DNA of 64,000 bases from Clostridium sp. 'deep sea' (GTDB lineage: Bacteria; Bacillota; UBA994; PWPR01): contig NZ_CP063353.1 of the NCBI RefSeq assembly GCF_014931565.1, positions 2,976,001-3,040,000 of the forward strand, read 5' to 3'. Positions 36,372 to 45,954 of this stretch are shown piece after piece; position 1 is the first letter of the stretch; each line of letters opens with the position of its first letter. Made by a program: the position numbers and the translations under genes. A model generated the notes under the pieces. That model was given only the letters and a program-made list of their open reading frames with translations, did not search any database and was not told where the DNA came from.

Positions 36372-36610
36372 ACGTAGGGGCTAACCTTGTGTTCGCTTGT
36401 GTTTGACATTATGTAACCCCACCAAAAAACTCCTACCCCAAACGGCATGACATAACCTCACGGCGGGGTCTGGCCTCAACAGGACTAATTTTACCTTAAT
36501 CATTTAGTAAGCATATGGCTGAAAGAAATAACTACTTTACCAGCACGAGGCCTGACCCCTGTTACAATTAACCCGTCAGGATTTAAGCTACAGTAAGAGA
36601 TAGCTCAATT
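36372..36610 (+). repeat. Single copy of the dispersed structured repeat, upstream of tuf
   Basis: The GGGCTAAC-CTTGT-GTTCGCTT hairpin (36377) is followed by GGGGTCTGGCCTC (36465-36477) and GAGGCCTGACCCC (36547-36559), then the TGTTACAATTAACCCGTCAGG tail. It lies between the tRNA terminator and the tuf promoter. Confidence 0.85.
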
Positions 36611-36668
36611 ATGAAAGCGTCAGTGGAAAGAAAGTATAACAAAAATTATGTTACTACAGTATATATTA

Positions 36669-36697
36669 TTGACTAACTAAGTACATACTGGTAAAAT
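36669..36697 (+). promoter_or_regulatory. Promoter of tuf copy 1
   Basis: TTGACT - 17 - TAAAAT. Confidence 0.8.
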
Positions 36698-36742
36698 GTC
36701 GATGAAATCCAATGGTAATTATATTTCTAAGGAGGTCAGGAA

Positions 36743-37945
36743 ATGGCTAAACAGAAGTTTGAACGCAATAAACCACACGTTAATATCGGAACAATAGGTC
36801 ACATTGACCACGGTAAAACAACTTTAACAGCGGCTATTACAAAAGTTTTAGCAGCAGCAGGAACTTCAGAAGAAGTTAAATTTGAAGATATCGATAAGGC
36901 TCCAGAAGAGAGAGAGCGCGGTATTACAATTAATACAGCTCACGTTGAATATGAAACAGCTGACAGGCATTACGCTCATGTAGACTGCCCAGGTCACGCT
37001 GACTACGTTAAAAACATGATTACTGGTGCAGCACAAATGGATGGAGCTATTTTAGTAGTATCAGCTGCTGATGGCCCAATGCCTCAAACACGTGAGCACA
37101 TTCTTTTAAGTCACCAAGTAAACGTACCTTATATCGTAGTATTTATGAATAAGGCAGACATGGTAGATGATGAAGAGCTTATTGAATTAGTAGAAATGGA
37201 AGTACGTGAATTATTAGACCAATACAAATTCCCAGGAGATGACACTCCATTCGTAGCAGGATCAGCCTTAAAGGCTTTAGAATGTGGTTGTGGAAGTCGT
37301 GACTGTGAGTGGTGTGGTCAAATTCTAAAATTAATGGATGAAGTAGATGCCTACATTCCATTGCCAGAGCGTGCTGTAGATAAGCCATTCTTAATGCCAA
37401 TTGAGGACGTATTCTCAATTACAGGCCGTGGTACAGTAGCTACAGGCAGAATCGAACGTGGAATTGTTCACGTAGGTGATGAAGTAGAAATCGTAGGTAT
37501 GATGGATCAGCCTCGCAAAACAACCTGTACAGGTGTTGAAATGTTCCGTAAATTAATGGACGAAGGTATGGCTGGAGACAACGTAGGTTGTTTATTACGT
37601 GGTATTGGTCGTGCTGAGATTGAGCGTGGTCAAGTATTAGCTAAACCAGGTAGTATTAATCCACATACTCATTTTAACGGAGAGGTATACGTATTAAAAA
37701 AAGAAGAGGGCGGACGTCATAAACCATTCTTCGCAGGATACCGTCCACAGTTTTTCTTTAGCACAACAGATGTTACAGGCGTTATTGAGTTACCAGAAGG
37801 TGTAGAAATGGTTATGCCTGGAGATAACGTACAAATGACAATTAAATTAATCACCCCAATTGCTATTGAGCAAGGTACAAGTTTTGCTATCCGTGAGGGT
37901 GGAAGAACTGTTGGTGCTGGAATTGTTACTTCTATTATTGAGTAG
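36743..37945 (+). CDS. tuf: Elongation factor Tu, copy 1
   Basis: 400 aa translation GTPase that carries aminoacyl-tRNA to the ribosome. G motifs: GHIDHGKT (P-loop), [12 protein letters not shown] (switch I), DCPGH, NKADM and SALKAL. Unlike the common form, the loop before helix LMDEVD carries a cysteine cluster, C181-G-C183-(x4)-C188-E-W-C191, which could bind a metal or act as a redox switch (inference). It differs from the copy at 56284 by only two residues (Ala/Thr in GR-A-EIERG, Val/Ile in VTG-V-IEL), which points to gene conversion. It has its own promoter, separate from the str operon. Confidence 0.98.
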   Translation: MAKQKFERNKPHVNIGTIGHIDHGKTTLTAAITKVLAAAGTSEEVKFEDIDKAPEERERGITINTAHVEYETADRHYAHVDCPGHADYVKNMITGAAQMDGAILVVSAADGPMPQTREHILLSHQVNVPYIVVFMNKADMVDDEELIELVEMEVRELLDQYKFPGDDTPFVAGSALKALECGCGSRDCEWCGQILKLMDEVDAYIPLPERAVDKPFLMPIEDVFSITGRGTVATGRIERGIVHVGDEVEIVGMMDQPRKTTCTGVEMFRKLMDEGMAGDNVGCLLRGIGRAEIERGQVLAKPGSINPHTHFNGEVYVLKKEEGGRHKPFFAGYRPQFFFSTTDVTGVIELPEGVEMVMPGDNVQMTIKLITPIAIEQGTSFAIREGGRTVGAGIVTSIIE

Positions 37946-37979
37946 TAAATCGCAAAATAACTAACAATTTAAAATAATA

Positions 37980-38013
37980 GGTATATTGAGTTGTTAACAC
38001 AACTCAATATACC
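37980..38013 (+). terminator. Long perfect hairpin after tuf copy 1
   Basis: GGTATATTGAGTTGT - TAAC - ACAACTCAATATACC, a 15-bp perfect stem with no T tract. It could be a terminator of the non-canonical kind or a 3' stabiliser. Confidence 0.6.
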
Positions 38014-38357
38014 AATATACATTAGCAATAATATTCATTTGACTTTAAAGGTATATTAAATTAGGTAAATAATAATATGCATAGGTGTATTATTCCAAAG
38101 TATACCTATGTAAATTAAGGCTAATTTCATGAAACTATGAGGGCGAATTAGTAATGCAATTTGGCATTAAGGTAGTTGTACAAAGCAGTTAAAAAGCCTT
38201 GAGCTTGTTTTCGGCTTTAATTACAGCTTTTTTTATTGTAAATTAAAATAGTTTTATTGACATGTATTTTAATATGTGGTAGTTTTATTGGGTACCCTTA
38301 TGAGTGCATCGAGGTTTAGTATACCTTAAGATATAAATATAGATGGAGGTGCCCGTT
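38014..38357 (+). promoter_or_regulatory. Region upstream of rpmG
   Basis: No gene. A second imperfect palindrome CATAGGTGTA / TATACCTATG (38080-38109) is followed by an AAAGCC / GGCTTT hairpin (38192-38216) and T7. TTGACA at 38257 is a candidate -35 for the rpmG-secE-nusG operon; the -10 is poor. Confidence 0.4.
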
Positions 38358-38507
38358 ATGCGCGTGGGAATTACTTTGGCTTGTACAGAGTGTAAGCAAC
38401 GTAATTATAGGACAAGTAAGAACCGTCGAACCCATAATAACCGTATTGAGTTAAACAAATATTGCAAGTTTTGCCGAAAGCATACCCTGCATCGGGAGAC
38501 CAGATAG
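38358..38507 (+). CDS. rpmG: 50S ribosomal protein L33
   Basis: 49 aa. The ribosome site is TGGAGGTGCC. It has the zinc-type L33 pattern, with CTEC near residue 9 and CKFC near residue 36, and the family motif [11 protein letters not shown]33 lies on the large subunit near the E site. It begins rpmG-secE-nusG, a conserved order. Confidence 0.95.
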   Translation: MRVGITLACTECKQRNYRTSKNRRTHNNRIELNKYCKFCRKHTLHRETR

Positions 38508-38531
38508 GCAATAAAAAAGGATGTGTCACTT

Positions 38532-38738
38532 ATGTCTACAAAAGCTCAACCCCAAAAAAAGAAGTCGAGATTTAAGTTTTTTAAGGAAGTTCGTGCCGAG
38601 TTAAGAAAAGTTAATTGGCCTGGACGATCTGAGTTAGTTACAGCTACAGGAGTTGTAATAGCAACTGTAGCGGGTGTAGCTATGCTCGTACTATTGTTTG
38701 ATTCTGCTTTCTCTCAACTCTTACAACTAGTTTTATAA
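38532..38738 (+). CDS. secE: Preprotein translocase subunit SecE
   Basis: 68 aa from ATG 38532; the in-frame GTG at 38523 sits too close to AAAAAGG. The basic amphipathic stretch FFKEVRAELRKVNWPGRSELVTAT is followed by one transmembrane helix (VVIATVAGVAMLVLLFDSAF), the single-helix form usual in Gram-positives. It clamps SecY in the translocation channel. Confidence 0.95.
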   Translation: MSTKAQPQKKKSRFKFFKEVRAELRKVNWPGRSELVTATGVVIATVAGVAMLVLLFDSAFSQLLQLVL

Positions 38739-38773
38739 TGAGTAACGAGGAGGGAACGGTTTAACCGGTAAGA

Positions 38774-39304
38774 ATGTCAGATAAAAGATGGTATGTCGTT
38801 CATACTTATTCTGGTTATGAGAATAAGGTAAAAACTAATATGGAAAAACGTATAGAGTCTATGGAAGTATCTGATAAGATTTTTCGCGTAGAGGTACCTA
38901 CTGAGGAAGTTACGGAAGTCAAGAACGGGCAAACCCGTACTGTCGAACGTAAAATATTTCCTGGGTATGTTCTTGTGCAAATGATTATGACAGATCATTC
39001 ATGGTACGTTGTACGTAACACGCCTGGTGTTACTGGTTTTGTTGGACCAGGATCACGTCCTGTGCCATTAGAGGATCACGAGGTGGATAATTTATTGGGC
39101 GAAGCTGAATTAGAAGACGTAGTGCTAAAGGTTAGTTATGAAGTTGGTGAAGTCGTTGTTGTTACAGACGGACCATTCAAAAACTTTAGTGGAGTTATTG
39201 AAGAAGTGTCAGCTCCAAGACAACGCCTAAAAGTACGTGTTTCTATGTTTGGTAGAAATACACCTTTGGAACTCGATTTTAATCAAGTAAAAAAAATTAA
39301 TTAA
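38774..39304 (+). CDS. nusG: Transcription elongation/termination factor NusG
   Basis: 176 aa. An N-terminal NGN domain ([46 protein letters not shown]) is joined to a C-terminal KOW domain ([21 protein letters not shown]). It binds RNA polymerase and links it to ribosomes or Rho. The GAGGAGGG ribosome site is unusually far from the ATG; the intervening AACGGTTTAACCGGT may fold and shorten the distance (inference). Confidence 0.97.
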   Translation: MSDKRWYVVHTYSGYENKVKTNMEKRIESMEVSDKIFRVEVPTEEVTEVKNGQTRTVERKIFPGYVLVQMIMTDHSWYVVRNTPGVTGFVGPGSRPVPLEDHEVDNLLGEAELEDVVLKVSYEVGEVVVVTDGPFKNFSGVIEEVSAPRQRLKVRVSMFGRNTPLELDFNQVKKIN

Positions 39305-39325
39305 AGGATTTAAGGAGGTGCAAAC

Positions 39326-39754
39326 ATGGCTAAAAAAGTTATTAATTTAGTTAAATTGCAAATACCTGCAGGTAAAGCTAATCCAGCTCCTCCAGTTGGA
39401 CCAGCATTAGGTCAGGCTGGCGTTAACATAATGCAATTTTGTAAAGAGTTTAATGCCCGCACTCAAAAGGATAATGGTTTAATTATTCCTGTAGTAATTA
39501 CTGTATATCAGGATAGAAGTTTTACATTTATCACTAAAACACCACCTGCAGCAGTATTATTAAAGAAAGCGGCTGGCGTTGAGTCTGGTTCTGGTGAGCC
39601 TAATCGAACAAAAGTTGCAACTGTTACAAAACAACAGGTTAAAGAAATTGCTGAGCAAAAAATGCCTGATTTAAACGCAGCTAACATTGAGTCAGCTATG
39701 CGTATGATTGAAGGTACAGCTCGCAGCATGGGATTCGTAGTTAAAGAAAACTAA
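39326..39754 (+). CDS. rplK: 50S ribosomal protein L11
   Basis: 142 aa. It has the proline-rich start [35 protein letters not shown], where thiostrepton binds in homologs, and the RNA-binding C-terminal domain ([22 protein letters not shown]). The ribosome site is AAGGAGGTG. It is part of the GTPase-associated centre. Confidence 0.98.
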   Translation: MAKKVINLVKLQIPAGKANPAPPVGPALGQAGVNIMQFCKEFNARTQKDNGLIIPVVITVYQDRSFTFITKTPPAAVLLKKAAGVESGSGEPNRTKVATVTKQQVKEIAEQKMPDLNAANIESAMRMIEGTARSMGFVVKEN

Positions 39755-39809
39755 TTGAATTATTTAATGTGGGAGAGAATTATCGTTTGAACCACTAGGA
39801 GGTATAGAA

Positions 39810-40505
39810 ATGGCAAAACAAGGAAAACGCTATTCAGCAGCTAAAGAGCTTGTGGATCGTGATCGTTTGTATGATCCACTAGAAGCGCTAGAATTAGTTA
39901 AAAAGAATGCTACTGCAAAATTTGACGAGACAATTGAATTAGCTGTTAAGCTGGGTGTTAACCCACGTCATGCTGATCAACAAGTTCGTGGTGCTGTAAC
40001 AATGCCTGCTGGTTTAGGCCGTACAGTACGCATGGTAGTTTTTGCTAAAGATGATGCGGCAGAGGCAGCTAAAGCAGCTGGTGCTGATATGATCGGTGAC
40101 GAAGAAGTAGCTAAAAAAATTCAAGGCGGCTGGATGGATTTTGATTTAGTATTAGCGACACCAGATATGATGAGAGTAGTTGGTCGTTTAGGTAGAGTAT
40201 TGGGTCCTCGTGGTTTAATGCCTAACCCTAAAGCTGGTACTGTAACTGCTGATATCGCTAATGCGGTTAAAGAGTTTAAGGCTGGTAAAATTGAGTACCG
40301 TGTTGAGCGTGCTGGTATTGTACATGCTCCAATCGGTAAAGCGTCATTCAGCGTAGAAGATTTGAAATCAAACTTTAATGCTTTAATGGGAGCTCTTATG
40401 CGTGCTCGCCCTGCGGCTGCTAAAGGTCAATACGTTAAAAGCGTAGCTGTATCATCTACAATGGGACCTGGCATCAAGATTAACCAACAAAAAGCTTCAG
40501 AGTAA
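39810..40505 (+). CDS. rplA: 50S ribosomal protein L1
   Basis: 231 aa. It forms the L1 stalk, which moves deacylated tRNA out of the E site. Family motifs: [25 protein letters not shown], the conserved [15 protein letters not shown] loop and the C-terminal STMGPGIKI. It starts after TAGGAGGTAT and is co-directional with rplK. The next gene has its own promoter and leader. Confidence 0.98.
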   Translation: MAKQGKRYSAAKELVDRDRLYDPLEALELVKKNATAKFDETIELAVKLGVNPRHADQQVRGAVTMPAGLGRTVRMVVFAKDDAAEAAKAAGADMIGDEEVAKKIQGGWMDFDLVLATPDMMRVVGRLGRVLGPRGLMPNPKAGTVTADIANAVKEFKAGKIEYRVERAGIVHAPIGKASFSVEDLKSNFNALMGALMRARPAAAKGQYVKSVAVSSTMGPGIKINQQKASE

Positions 40506-40554
40506 TTGCATTAATAACCGATTAACCTAATAAACACTATTGTAAAATTATTTA

Positions 40555-40583
40555 TTGACAGATTAAAAATTATATAGTAAAAT
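40555..40583 (+). promoter_or_regulatory. Promoter of rplJ-rplL
   Basis: TTGACA - 17 - TAAAAT. Confidence 0.85.
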
Positions 40584-40590
40584 ACTTTTT

Positions 40591-40707
40591 GGCTGTAGAC
40601 AGTAGGAGCCTTTGGCTTAATATCCTACCGAGGTTCTTAGGTTAATTAATTACGCTATGATGCGTTTGTTATACCTGCCTCTATGTCTATACCATAGAGG
40701 CTTTTTA
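40591..40707 (+). promoter_or_regulatory. Ribosomal protein L10 leader with attenuator
   Basis: GGCTGTAGACAGTAGGAGCC followed by TTAATATCCTACCGAGG is the conserved L10-leader fold that binds the L10-(L7/L12) complex in Firmicutes. A hairpin CCTCTATG / CATAGAGG with TTTTT (40678-40706) is the likely attenuator, giving autogenous control of rplJ-rplL. Confidence 0.85.
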
Positions 40708-40774
40708 ATTTATATAAATTTTTATCGTAACAATTTGATTATACAAATCGCACATTTGTTAAGGAGGTGGAAAA

Positions 40775-41308
40775 ATGAGTATGCGTGAAGATAAGCAGCG
40801 TCAAGTTTCAGAAATTCGTGAGAGATTTGAGAAAGCTAAATCAGTAATTCTAACCGATTACCGTGGAATTAACGTAGCGGATATGACTGAACTTCGAAAG
40901 CAATTACGTGAAGCAGGTATTGAGTATAAGGTATTGAAAAATACATTAGTTAAAATTGCTTTAGAGGGTAAAGAGGTTGATGAAATAAAAGACTCTTTAC
41001 AAGGCCCAACAGCTTTAGCATTTGGATATGATGATCCTGTTACAGCAGCTAAAATTTTAAGTGATTTCAGTAAAAACCACGAAAACAATTTACCTGTTGT
41101 TAAAGCCGGTATTTTAGAAGGTAAAGTAATTGATACCGCTGGTGTTACAGCTTTAGCAGACCTTCCATCAAGAGAGGTATTACTTTCTATGGTTTTAAGT
41201 GGTATGCAGGCTCCTATTACTGGTTTTGTACGTGCATCAAACGGTATTATCTCAAGTTTAGTATATGCATTAAATGCTGTTCGTGAACAGAAAGAACAAG
41301 CATCTTAA
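40775..41308 (+). CDS. rplJ: 50S ribosomal protein L10
   Basis: 177 aa. The N-terminal RNA-binding domain (REDKQRQVSEIRERFEKAKSVILTDYRGINVADMTELRKQLREAGIEYKVLKNTL) is followed by the GPTALAF motif and a C-terminal helix that carries L7/L12 dimers. The ribosome site is AAGGAGGTGG. It is preceded by its leader element. Confidence 0.98.
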   Translation: MSMREDKQRQVSEIRERFEKAKSVILTDYRGINVADMTELRKQLREAGIEYKVLKNTLVKIALEGKEVDEIKDSLQGPTALAFGYDDPVTAAKILSDFSKNHENNLPVVKAGILEGKVIDTAGVTALADLPSREVLLSMVLSGMQAPITGFVRASNGIISSLVYALNAVREQKEQAS

Positions 41309-41335
41309 AATAAAAAAAATTGTGGAGGTACAATT

Positions 41336-41704
41336 ATGAATAAAGAGCAAATTATTGAAGCTATTAAGAATATGACTGTTATGGAGTTATCTGAGTTAGT
41401 TAAAGAGATGGAAGAAATTTTTGGTGTTTCTGCTTCTGCTCCTATGGCTATGGCTATGCCTGGTGCTGGTGCTGCTGCTGAAGTTGAAGAGCAAACAGAA
41501 TTTGACGTAATCTTAAAGAGCTTTGGTGCTAAGAAGATTGCTGTAGTTAAAGCTGTTCGTGGAATCACAGGTTTAGGTCTTGTTGATGCTAAGAAATTAG
41601 TAGACGAGTGCCCATCTACAATTAAAGAAGCTGTCTCTAAAGAGGAAGCTGAAGAGTTCAAGAAGCAGCTAGTGGAAGCTGGCGCTGAAGTAGAACTTAA
41701 GTAA
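41336..41704 (+). CDS. rplL: 50S ribosomal protein L7/L12
   Basis: 122 aa. The N-terminal dimerisation helix pair, the Ala/Met-rich hinge ([18 protein letters not shown]) and the C-terminal factor-binding domain ([44 protein letters not shown]) are all present. It is multicopy on the stalk. A terminator follows directly. Confidence 0.98.
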   Translation: MNKEQIIEAIKNMTVMELSELVKEMEEIFGVSASAPMAMAMPGAGAAAEVEEQTEFDVILKSFGAKKIAVVKAVRGITGLGLVDAKKLVDECPSTIKEAVSKEEAEEFKKQLVEAGAEVELK

Positions 41705-41721
41705 TAGTATAAAAAAAATAA

Positions 41722-41747
41722 AAAAGCACTTAAAGTGCTTTTTTTTT
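41722..41747 (+). terminator. Terminator after rplL
   Basis: AAGCACTT / AAGTGCTT hairpin followed by a long T run. Confidence 0.9.
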
Positions 41748-41757
41748 ATCAAATAAT

Positions 41758-41786
41758 TTGACAAATCATCAATAATTTGTTATCAT
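41758..41786 (+). promoter_or_regulatory. Promoter of rpoBC
   Basis: TTGACA - 17 - TATCAT. rpoBC is thus separable from rplJL. Confidence 0.75.
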
Positions 41787-41910
41787 TTTTTATTGCTATG
41801 ATTTTGTAAAGACAAGCGATTAAAGCTAATTATAGTGTTTATGAAAATGAGTCTAAAAACAGGTTGATTAACGTTTGAGATTCATAATATATGGCAGAAA
41901 ATTGTCGAAT

Positions 41911-41949
41911 TAGCAATCGTTTGCTGATGAGGGGGATTCCCTCTTTTTT
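41911..41949 (+). promoter_or_regulatory. Attenuator-like hairpins in the rpoB leader
   Basis: AGCAA-TCGT-TTGCT (41911-41925) is followed by GAGGG-GGATT-CCCTC and T6 (41929-41949), an intrinsic-terminator shape 40 bases before the rpoB start. It suggests premature termination control of rpoBC. Confidence 0.6.
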
Positions 41950-41989
41950 GCTTTTGCTGAAAAAAAACAACCAAGGGGTGAAGATCTGT

Positions 41990-44900
41990 ATGACGACCCA
42001 AAAGGTTAGGCTAGGACGCCGTACCAGACACACATTTGCTCGTACACAAGAAGTTTTGGAAATGCCAGATCTTATCGAAATTCAACGAGAATCTTATCGT
42101 TGGTTTGAACAGGTAGGATTAAGAGAAGCATTTGATGGTATTTCTCCAATTCAAGATTTTACAGGAAATCTAAAGCTTGAGTTTTTAGATTACTATTTTG
42201 GTAAGCCAAAATATTCTGTTGATGAAGCCAGAGAAAGAGATGTAACTTACTCTAGACCATTAAGAGGTAAGGTTAGACTTATTAATCAAGAAACTGGTGA
42301 GGTTAAAGAGCAAGAGGTCTTTATGGGAGATTTCCCAATAATGACTGAAACAGGTACATTTATTTACAATGGAGCTGAACGAGTAATTGTTAGTCAATTA
42401 GTGCGTTCTCCAGGAGCCTATTACAAGAATCCTGTTGATAAAAATGGAAACCAACTAGTTGAAGCAAAGGTTATACCTAATAGAGGTGCATGGATAGAAT
42501 ATAATTATGACAGACGTGGAATTGTTACGGTAAGAATAGACCGTAGTAGAAAAGTACCAGTAACCACTTTTATTAGAGCTTTAGGTTATGGTTCAGATGC
42601 CCAGATTTATGATTTATTAGGTCAGGGTGCTAGAGTGGCAGCAACATTAGAAAAAGATTCTACTAAGAGTGAAGAAGAAGGTTTACTCGAAGTATATCGT
42701 AAAATTAGACCAGGTGAGCCACCCACAGTTGAAACATCTAAATCTTTGTTAAATGCTATGTTTTTCCAAAATAAAAGATACGATTTAGCTAAGGTTGGAA
42801 GATATAAATTTAATAAAAAACTTGCTCTATCTAAACGCATTAAGGGATGTATCTCAGCTGAAACAATATTAGCTACAGAAGATATTTACCAAGGAAAAAC
42901 GGTTGTTAATCAAGATACAGGTGAGATTATTTCTCAAATTGGAGAACTAATTGTTGCCAAAGGTGAAGTTTTAGTTGAATCGGGTCAAAAGATTACTGAT
43001 GAGATTATTATTAAACTACAAAAATCTGGAATTAACAGTTTATGCGTGACTTTAGAGGATAATAGAATTATAAGAATTATTGGTAATGGCTTTGATAAAA
43101 AAACATGGCAAGATAAGCTCTTAAAAAGAACTATTACAGAGCCTATTCTTGTTAACGATGAAGTAATTATTCCTAAAAATACTTATATAGATGAAGACCA
43201 ATTAAAGCTCGTAGAAAGTAATTTAGAAGAATTATATGGTGCTTTAGTTACATTGAAAACATTGAAGGAACAAACAGTACAAGTAGTATTGGCAGATGAA
43301 TATTTGCCTAATAATGCCAAGTGTTTAGTAAAAGCAGATATCATTGCTACAATTAGTTATATCTTTAACCTCCTTGAGGGAATAGGTAGATTTGATGATA
43401 TAGACCATTTAGGTAATAGAAGACTACGCTGTGTAGGTGAACTATTACAAAACGAATTCCGTACAGGTTTATCTCGTATGGAGCGTGTTGTAAGAGAACG
43501 TATGACCATTCAGGATACTGAATCTGTAACACCACAGGCGCTTATAAATATAAGACCTGTAGTTGCTAAAGTTAAAGAATTCTTTGGCAGTAGTCAGTTA
43601 AGTCAATTTATGGATCAAACAAACCCACTAGCAGAGTTATCTAACAAAAGAACTCTAAGTGCCTTAGGTCCTGGTGGATTAAATCGTGATCGGGCAAGTT
43701 TTGACGTTCGTGATGTACATCACTCACACTTTGGCAGAATTTGTCCAATTGAAACACCTGAGGGTCCTAACATTGGTTTAATAGGCCGTTTAGGTACCTA
43801 TACTAGAGTTAATGAGTACGGTTTTATGCAAACTCCTTATCGAGTAGTAGATAAAGAGACACATTCCGTAACAGATGAAATAAGGTATTTTACAGCTGAT
43901 GAAGAGGAAGGATATTTCTTTGGTCAATCAGATGTAAACTTAGATTCAGAAACAGGGCGTATTTTAGATGAGCAGGTGCCAGTTCGTGTAAATAAAGACG
44001 TAAGGGCAGTGAGGCCTGATAAAGTTGACTTTATTGATGTTTCACCAAAGCAAATCTTTAGTATAGCCACAGCCTTAATACCATTCTTAGAGAATGATGA
44101 TGCGAGTAGAGCCCTAATGGGAGCAAACATGCAGAAGCAGGCTGTACCGCTTTTAGTGCCCCAGGCCCCTATAGTAGGTACTGGCATGGAGCATAAAGCC
44201 GCAAAAGACTCTGGCCATGTTATTATTGCTAAAAATAAAGGCAGAGTAAGCTATGTTTCTGGCAGAAGAATAGAAATAACTACCGAGAATGGTAGAGTAG
44301 ATAAATATAAACTAAAGAAATTTGAGAGATCTAATCAAGGTACATGTATCAATCAAAGACCTTTAGTAGCCTTTAATGAAGAAATTAATAAAGGTGACAT
44401 TATTGCTGATGGTCCTTCTGTAGATAAGGGAGAATTAGCTTTAGGTCGTAATATGTTAGTTGGATTTTTAACCTGGAATGGTTATAACTATGAGGATGCT
44501 ATCATTATTAATGAGAACATTGTAAAAGACGATGTATTAACATCTATTCATATAGAAGAATACGAGGCTGAAGCCCGTGACACTAAGCTAGGTCCAGAGG
44601 AAATTACTCGAGACATTCCTAACGTAGGTGAAGATGCCTTAAAAGATCTTGACGAACGTGGAATAGTTAGGATTGGTGCGGAAGTTAAGTCTGGAGATAT
44701 TTTAGTAGGTAAGGTTACTCCTAAAGGAGAAACAGAGTTAACTGCTGAAGAGCGTTTGTTAAGAGCCATTTTTGGTGAAAAAGCTCGTGAAGTAAGAGAT
44801 ACCTCTACTCGAGTACCTAATGGTGCTGAGGGTATGGTTGTTGATGTTAACGTATTTACCCGTGAGAACGGTGATGAACTGCCACCAGGGGTAGACCAAC

Positions 44901-45907
44901 TAGTTAGAGTATACGTTGCTCAAAAGCGTAAAATCTCTGTTGGTGACAAAATGGCTGGACGCCATGGTAATAAAGGTATTGTTGCACGTATTGTACCAGA
45001 AGAAGATATGCCATTCTTACCAGATGGAAGACCACTTGACATAGTGTTAACACCACTAGGAATTCCTTCTCGTATGAATATTGGTCAGCTCTTTGAGACC
45101 CACTTAGGCTGGGCAGCCAGTGAGTTAGGTGTGCATATAGCAACTCCAGTTTTTGATGGTGCTACAGAAGATCAAATTAGAGAATGGCTTAAAAGAGCTG
45201 GCTTACCCGAAAAAGGTAAAACAGTACTTTATGATGGTCGTACTGGTGAAAGATTCCAAAATGAAGTAACTGTGGGATACATTTATATGCTTAAGTTATT
45301 CCATTTAGTAGACGATAAAATTCACGCGCGTTCAACTGGTCCTTACTCTTTAGTAACCCAACAACCACTAGGTGGTAAAGCGCAGTTCGGTGGACAGCGT
45401 TTTGGTGAGATGGAAGTATGGGCATTAGAGGCTTATGGTGCGGCTTACACCTTGCAGGAAATGTTAACTGTTAAGTCAGATGACGTTGTAGGTCGTGTTA
45501 AAACCTATGAGGCAATTGTAAAAGGCGAAAACATACCTGAGCCTGGAATACCCGAATCGTTTAAGGTACTAATAAAAGAAATGCAAAGCTTAGGTTTAGA
45601 CGTTAGAATTACTTCAGGTGAAGATGTGGTAGAAGCAGAGTTCGAAGATAATGCCAACAATGATGTAGAGATTGAAAACGAGCTAAAGAATGTTCCTACT
45701 CCAGAGCCTAAAACTCAAGAACAGGATCCACAAGATTATGAAGCTGAGAATGATGAAAGTGAAGCATATTCTAATGAAGATGAAGCAGAATCAGAGGCTA
45801 TTGCTATAGCAAGTGCTGAAAGTGAAGTTGAAGATAAAGAAATGACTCTTGAAGAGCGAATTGCCAAACTTAGTGAATTAATTAGACCACGAGATGATCT
45901 AAACTAA
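41990..45907 (+). CDS. rpoB: DNA-directed RNA polymerase subunit beta
   Basis: 1305 aa from ATG 41990, placed 9 bases after AAGGGGTG; an in-frame ATG at 41891 would add 33 residues unlike RpoB and would read through the leader hairpin. All RpoB regions are present: the [25 protein letters not shown] start, the rifampicin pocket (about residue 540), [12 protein letters not shown] and [24 protein letters not shown]. In the pocket, N552 and T555 replace the usual His and Arg (E. coli H526, R529). The last 90 residues form a Glu/Asp-rich tail ending [20 protein letters not shown], longer than in Bacillus. Confidence 0.97.
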   Translation: MTTQKVRLGRRTRHTFARTQEVLEMPDLIEIQRESYRWFEQVGLREAFDGISPIQDFTGNLKLEFLDYYFGKPKYSVDEARERDVTYSRPLRGKVRLINQETGEVKEQEVFMGDFPIMTETGTFIYNGAERVIVSQLVRSPGAYYKNPVDKNGNQLVEAKVIPNRGAWIEYNYDRRGIVTVRIDRSRKVPVTTFIRALGYGSDAQIYDLLGQGARVAATLEKDSTKSEEEGLLEVYRKIRPGEPPTVETSKSLLNAMFFQNKRYDLAKVGRYKFNKKLALSKRIKGCISAETILATEDIYQGKTVVNQDTGEIISQIGELIVAKGEVLVESGQKITDEIIIKLQKSGINSLCVTLEDNRIIRIIGNGFDKKTWQDKLLKRTITEPILVNDEVIIPKNTYIDEDQLKLVESNLEELYGALVTLKTLKEQTVQVVLADEYLPNNAKCLVKADIIATISYIFNLLEGIGRFDDIDHLGNRRLRCVGELLQNEFRTGLSRMERVVRERMTIQDTESVTPQALINIRPVVAKVKEFFGSSQLSQFMDQTNPLAELSNKRTLSALGPGGLNRDRASFDVRDVHHSHFGRICPIETPEGPNIGLIGRLGTYTRVNEYGFMQTPYRVVDKETHSVTDEIRYFTADEEEGYFFGQSDVNLDSETGRILDEQVPVRVNKDVRAVRPDKVDFIDVSPKQIFSIATALIPFLENDDASRALMGANMQKQAVPLLVPQAPIVGTGMEHKAAKDSGHVIIAKNKGRVSYVSGRRIEITTENGRVDKYKLKKFERSNQGTCINQRPLVAFNEEINKGDIIADGPSVDKGELALGRNMLVGFLTWNGYNYEDAIIINENIVKDDVLTSIHIEEYEAEARDTKLGPEEITRDIPNVGEDALKDLDERGIVRIGAEVKSGDILVGKVTPKGETELTAEERLLRAIFGEKAREVRDTSTRVPNGAEGMVVDVNVFTRENGDELPPGVDQLVRVYVAQKRKISVGDKMAGRHGNKGIVARIVPEEDMPFLPDGRPLDIVLTPLGIPSRMNIGQLFETHLGWAASELGVHIATPVFDGATEDQIREWLKRAGLPEKGKTVLYDGRTGERFQNEVTVGYIYMLKLFHLVDDKIHARSTGPYSLVTQQPLGGKAQFGGQRFGEMEVWALEAYGAAYTLQEMLTVKSDDVVGRVKTYEAIVKGENIPEPGIPESFKVLIKEMQSLGLDVRITSGEDVVEAEFEDNANNDVEIENELKNVPTPEPKTQEQDPQDYEAENDESEAYSNEDEAESEAIAIASAESEVEDKEMTLEERIAKLSELIRPRDDLN

Positions 45908-45954
45908 AATATGGATGAATTAGTATCTAAAAAATTGAAGGGAGCGTGCCCCTT

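Noticed and set aside
41891-41989. Upstream rpoB start at 41891
   Set aside because: It would translate through the leader hairpin and add 33 residues unlike RpoB; ATG 41990 has the better ribosome site.
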